DNA of 64,000 nt from Candidatus Kapaibacterium sp. (lineage in GTDB: Bacteria > Bacteroidota > Ignavibacteria > Kapaibacteriales > JAEUSM01): the NCBI GenBank assembly GCA_016788785.1, contig JAEUSM010000012.1, positions 124,001 through 188,000 on the forward strand, given 5' to 3'. Position numbers and translations under genes: made by a program. The notes below the pieces were generated by a model that was given only the letters and a program-made list of their open reading frames with translations, was not told the origin of the DNA and did no database searches. This document shows, one piece after another, positions 61,512 to 64,000 of the stretch (the first letter of the stretch is position 1; each line of letters opens with the position of its first letter).

Positions 61512-62775
61512 AAATATTACTCTAACAACTGATACAAGTACTTACAAGACAAATCTTCACATAATCGATGGAATTATTGTTCACAATTCATCAGACATTT
61601 CTCCAAAAAAGAACGAAAACACCAAAATCATAGATGGCACAACATTAACCTGTCTACCGGGGCTTTTTGATATGCATGTTCATTTTCGTGAACCAGGTCA
61701 AGAATATAAAGAAACTATAGAAACAGGATGCAACAGTGCTGCCAATGGAGGCTTTACTGGTGTTTTGTGTATGCCCAACACTGCTCCTTCTATAGATCAT
61801 CCTGCCGTTGTTGAGTATATAAATTCGAAAGCAAAAGGAAATATCGTGGACGTATATTCTTCTGCAGCAATAACCGTTAAACGAGAAGGCTCAACACTCA
61901 CTCCAATGAGACAATTACATGATGCAGGAGTTTTAATGTTCACAGACGATGGTTCTTGTTTGATGGATTCTCAGTTAATGCGAAATGCCTATGATTATGC
62001 CTCTGATTTTGATGGGTTGTTATCTCAACATTGTGAAGATCATCAGTTAACAAAAAACTTTGCTATGAATGAAGGTGCTGTTTCTGAAAAATTGGGACTA
62101 AAAGGGTACCCGACTGTAGCTGAGGAAATAATTATCGCACGTGATATACAATTAGCTAACTTTTGTGGAAATAGACGTTACCATGTTTCTCATATGTCTA
62201 CAAAAGGTGGAGTGCATTTGGTTAGTGATGCAAAGGCTCGTGGTCAAAGAATTACTTGTGAAGTTACTCCTCACCATTTTGTCCTAACCGATTCTTCAAT
62301 TGAACAATATGGAACAAATGCCAAAATGAATCCACCACTAAGAACTGAAGAACATCGATTGGCGTTAATTGAAGGAATTTGTAATGGAACAGTTGATTGT
62401 ATTGCTACTGATCATGCACCTCATGCTTCACATGAAAAAGTTGTTGATTTTTCTTCTGGAGCGAATGGTATTACAGGTTTAGAAACATCTTTTGCACTTT
62501 CCTATACGACCTTTGTATCATCAGGACTTATTTCATTATCAAAATTAGTTTCATTAATGTCCACAAACCCTAGGTCAATTTTGCAACTTCCTTCTATTTC
62601 TTTTGAGGTTGGATCTTCAGCAAATGTAACTATAGTGGATACTAATATTGAATGGGAAATTGACAGTAAAAAACATCTATCTAAGTCGTTAAACACTCCA
62701 TTTGATGGGTTTAAAGTTTTTGGAAAACCGATGTTTACAATTAATAATTCTCAAATGTACACTTGTAATTTATAA
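61495..62775 (+). CDS. pyrC: Dihydroorotase, class I
   Basis: 426 residues. Closes carbamoyl-aspartate to dihydroorotate in pyrimidine synthesis. Zinc ligands and catalytic residues: DMHVHFREPG (about 59-68), the Asp of FTDDGS, the histidines of SQHCEDH, VSHMSTK and EVTPHHF, and Asp in ATDHAPH. The Asp where some dihydroorotases have a carboxylated Lys is typical of class I. The ATG at 61495 overlaps the 3' end of rnhB. No other pyr gene is near. Confidence 0.93.
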   Translation: MNVYFENITLTTDTSTYKTNLHIIDGIIVHNSSDISPKKNENTKIIDGTTLTCLPGLFDMHVHFREPGQEYKETIETGCNSAANGGFTGVLCMPNTAPSIDHPAVVEYINSKAKGNIVDVYSSAAITVKREGSTLTPMRQLHDAGVLMFTDDGSCLMDSQLMRNAYDYASDFDGLLSQHCEDHQLTKNFAMNEGAVSEKLGLKGYPTVAEEIIIARDIQLANFCGNRRYHVSHMSTKGGVHLVSDAKARGQRITCEVTPHHFVLTDSSIEQYGTNAKMNPPLRTEEHRLALIEGICNGTVDCIATDHAPHASHEKVVDFSSGANGITGLETSFALSYTTFVSSGLISLSKLVSLMSTNPRSILQLPSISFEVGSSANVTIVDTNIEWEIDSKKHLSKSLNTPFDGFKVFGKPMFTINNSQMYTCNL

Positions 62776-62785
62776 CAATCAAAAA

Positions 62786-63637
62786 ATGAATATAGCAATA
62801 ATAGGTAGTGGAACAATGGGTTGCGGTATTGCAATCTCTTCTATATTAGCTTCACACACTGTACTAATGTATGATGTTTCAGAAGAGAAACGAATTCAGG
62901 CATTAGAATATGTTTCTAAAGAGTTACTCAAATCTGTAGAACGAGGAAAGTTAGCACCGGATTTATACGAAAGTACCGTTGCTCGATGTTCAGCAGTAGG
63001 TAAACTTGAGGAAATTACAGATTCAGATTTAGTCATTGAGGCTATTATTGAAGATTTTGAGATTAAAAAATCTATATTTTCAAAAATAGAATCTATTCTT
63101 TCTAAAGATACTGCTATAATAGCATCCAATACTTCTTCTTTTTCCATTTCTTCTTTAGCAAAAGATTTAAAAAATCCTGAACGATTTATTGGACTTCATT
63201 TTTTTAATCCTGCTCACATAATGAAGTTGGTAGAAATTATAAAAGGAACATTTACGAATCAAGTATCAATTGATGTAACAACTGATTATGTACGTTCACT
63301 CGGAAAAACACCCGCATTAGCAGCTGATGTACCGGGGTTTATTGTGAATCGTGTTGCTCGAAATTATTACAATGAGTCATTGAGATTACTAACTGAAGGT
63401 GTTGGCTCCATAGAACAAATTGATAGAATTCTCAAAGGTATTGGGTTTAAAATGGGACCATTCGAATTAATGGATTTGATTGGTAATGATGTGAATGTAC
63501 AAGTCTCCAAATCTGTTTGGGAACAGTATTTTTATGAGCCTCGTTTTACACCATCAACGTTACAACAAATGTATGCAGATGCAGGACTTTTAGGCCGTAA
63601 AAGTGGTCAAGGTTTCTATAAATACTCTAAAAAGTAA
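62786..63637 (+). CDS. 3-hydroxybutyryl/3-hydroxyacyl-CoA dehydrogenase
   Basis: 283 residues from the ATG at 62786. NAD-binding Rossmann motif IAIIGSGTMGCGIA, the catalytic-His motif GLHFFNPAHIMKLVEI and Asn-containing SNTSSFSI; the C-terminal domain has the usual DVPGFIVNRVARNYYNESLRLL and GPFELMDLIG. Oxidises 3-hydroxybutyryl-CoA to acetoacetyl-CoA, downstream of crotonyl-CoA from glutaryl-CoA dehydrogenase. Pathway link is inferred. Confidence 0.9.
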   Translation: MNIAIIGSGTMGCGIAISSILASHTVLMYDVSEEKRIQALEYVSKELLKSVERGKLAPDLYESTVARCSAVGKLEEITDSDLVIEAIIEDFEIKKSIFSKIESILSKDTAIIASNTSSFSISSLAKDLKNPERFIGLHFFNPAHIMKLVEIIKGTFTNQVSIDVTTDYVRSLGKTPALAADVPGFIVNRVARNYYNESLRLLTEGVGSIEQIDRILKGIGFKMGPFELMDLIGNDVNVQVSKSVWEQYFYEPRFTPSTLQQMYADAGLLGRKSGQGFYKYSKK

Positions 63638-63653
63638 TTAGCTTAGGATTCTT

Positions 63654-64000
63654 GTGAGACAACTGAAAAGTCTTTCGTTAAAATGGAAAATAGTTGGAGT
63701 AAGTTCCTTACTAATCCTGTTAACATTTGCTATAACAAGTTGTCTATTCTATTGTATTGATAATAGCCATGCTGGAAGTTTATTAAGTCTTGGAAGTTTA
63801 ATACTTTTCGTTAGCATTTCTGTACTGATTTATTTGGGGTATATTCTCATTGCTTTATTGTTACGACCTTTAGAACAAATTACCAATGCTTTAGATGAGA
63901 TAAATGCCAATAATTTAAGTACACGTATTGAATTAGAAAACGATTCAAAAGATGTCATTCAATTGGTTACTTCCATCAATACAATGATACAAAGAATTGA
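63654..64000 (+). CDS. N-terminal part of a HAMP-domain membrane sensor, probably a histidine kinase
   Basis: Open from a GTG at 63654 to the window edge (115 codons), with TTAGGA five bases upstream. Two membrane segments (about 12-34 and 45-70) with a very short outside loop are followed by a HAMP domain (LLRPLEQITNALDEINANNLSTRIEL, then DVIQLVTSINTMIQRI). This is the beginning of a sensor kinase or a chemoreceptor-like protein; the output lies beyond the window. Confidence 0.75.
   Translation, partial: MRQLKSLSLKWKIVGVSSLLILLTFAITSCLFYCIDNSHAGSLLSLGSLILFVSISVLIYLGYILIALLLRPLEQITNALDEINANNLSTRIELENDSKDVIQLVTSINTMIQRI

Overview
The window is AT-rich and almost fully coding. It looks like the chromosome of a Bacteroidota/Chlorobiota-type (FCB superphylum) bacterium. 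The evidence is three TonB-dependent receptors, C-terminal sorting domains of the type IX secretion kind, several lipoboxes, few Shine-Dalgarno sites, and promoters of the Bacteroidota form TTG-N19/20-TAnnTTTG. A lineage such as Ignavibacteria or Kapaibacteria would fit, but I cannot fix the genus from sequence alone. I see no tRNA, rRNA, CRISPR array, phage or recognisable transposase.

Layout. 0-8 kb: a divergent gene start at the left edge, murI, an HD-GYP protein, an oligopeptide ABC permease pair, a lone receiver domain and holA, then on the minus strand lnt and an unrecognised exported protein. 8-16 kb: an HTH-PAS protein, a TPP riboswitch driving a TonB receptor (probably for thiamine), and a large secreted glycosidase-like protein that has lost both expected catalytic glutamates. 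16-24 kb: a small Cys4 membrane protein, typA, a YjbR-like gene, a glycosyltransferase, a second TonB receptor, a MATE pump and rsmE. 24-37 kb: nuoF, uppP, two cyclophilins, an argD-like aminotransferase, a DoxX/MauE protein, a fused methyltransferase/MetF whose methyltransferase half lacks all three zinc cysteines, tryptophan dioxygenase and a MoxR ATPase. This stretch is bracketed by two similar cassettes, each made of a terminator, a GC-rich repeat island, a paralogous lipoprotein gene and another terminator.

37-49 kb, the most interesting part: one minus-strand run of a Crp/Fnr-family regulator, an MFS transporter, four tandem AhpD-like CxxC proteins, a TonB receptor, a giant FG-GAP/UnbV exported protein and a vanadium-haloperoxidase-like protein. 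A perfect FNR-type palindrome (TTGAT-N4-ATCAA) lies just upstream of the MFS gene, centred about 41.5 bases before the predicted start of transcription. The regulator's recognition helix carries the E-x2-S-R pattern expected to read TTGAT. I propose one regulon that couples outer-membrane uptake, exported peroxide or halide chemistry and cytoplasmic peroxide or thiol chemistry.

49-64 kb: pdxH, pgeF, a secreted TldD/PmbA-like protein, a receiver-histidine kinase hybrid beside a kinase with a degenerate ATPase domain, and glutaryl-CoA dehydrogenase. Then comes the rimP-nusA-infB translation operon with its own promoter and leader hairpin, followed by rnhB, pyrC, a 3-hydroxyacyl-CoA dehydrogenase and the start of a HAMP sensor cut by the window edge. 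Tryptophan dioxygenase, glutaryl-CoA dehydrogenase and the hydroxyacyl-CoA dehydrogenase together hint at oxidation of tryptophan and/or lysine through glutaryl-CoA.
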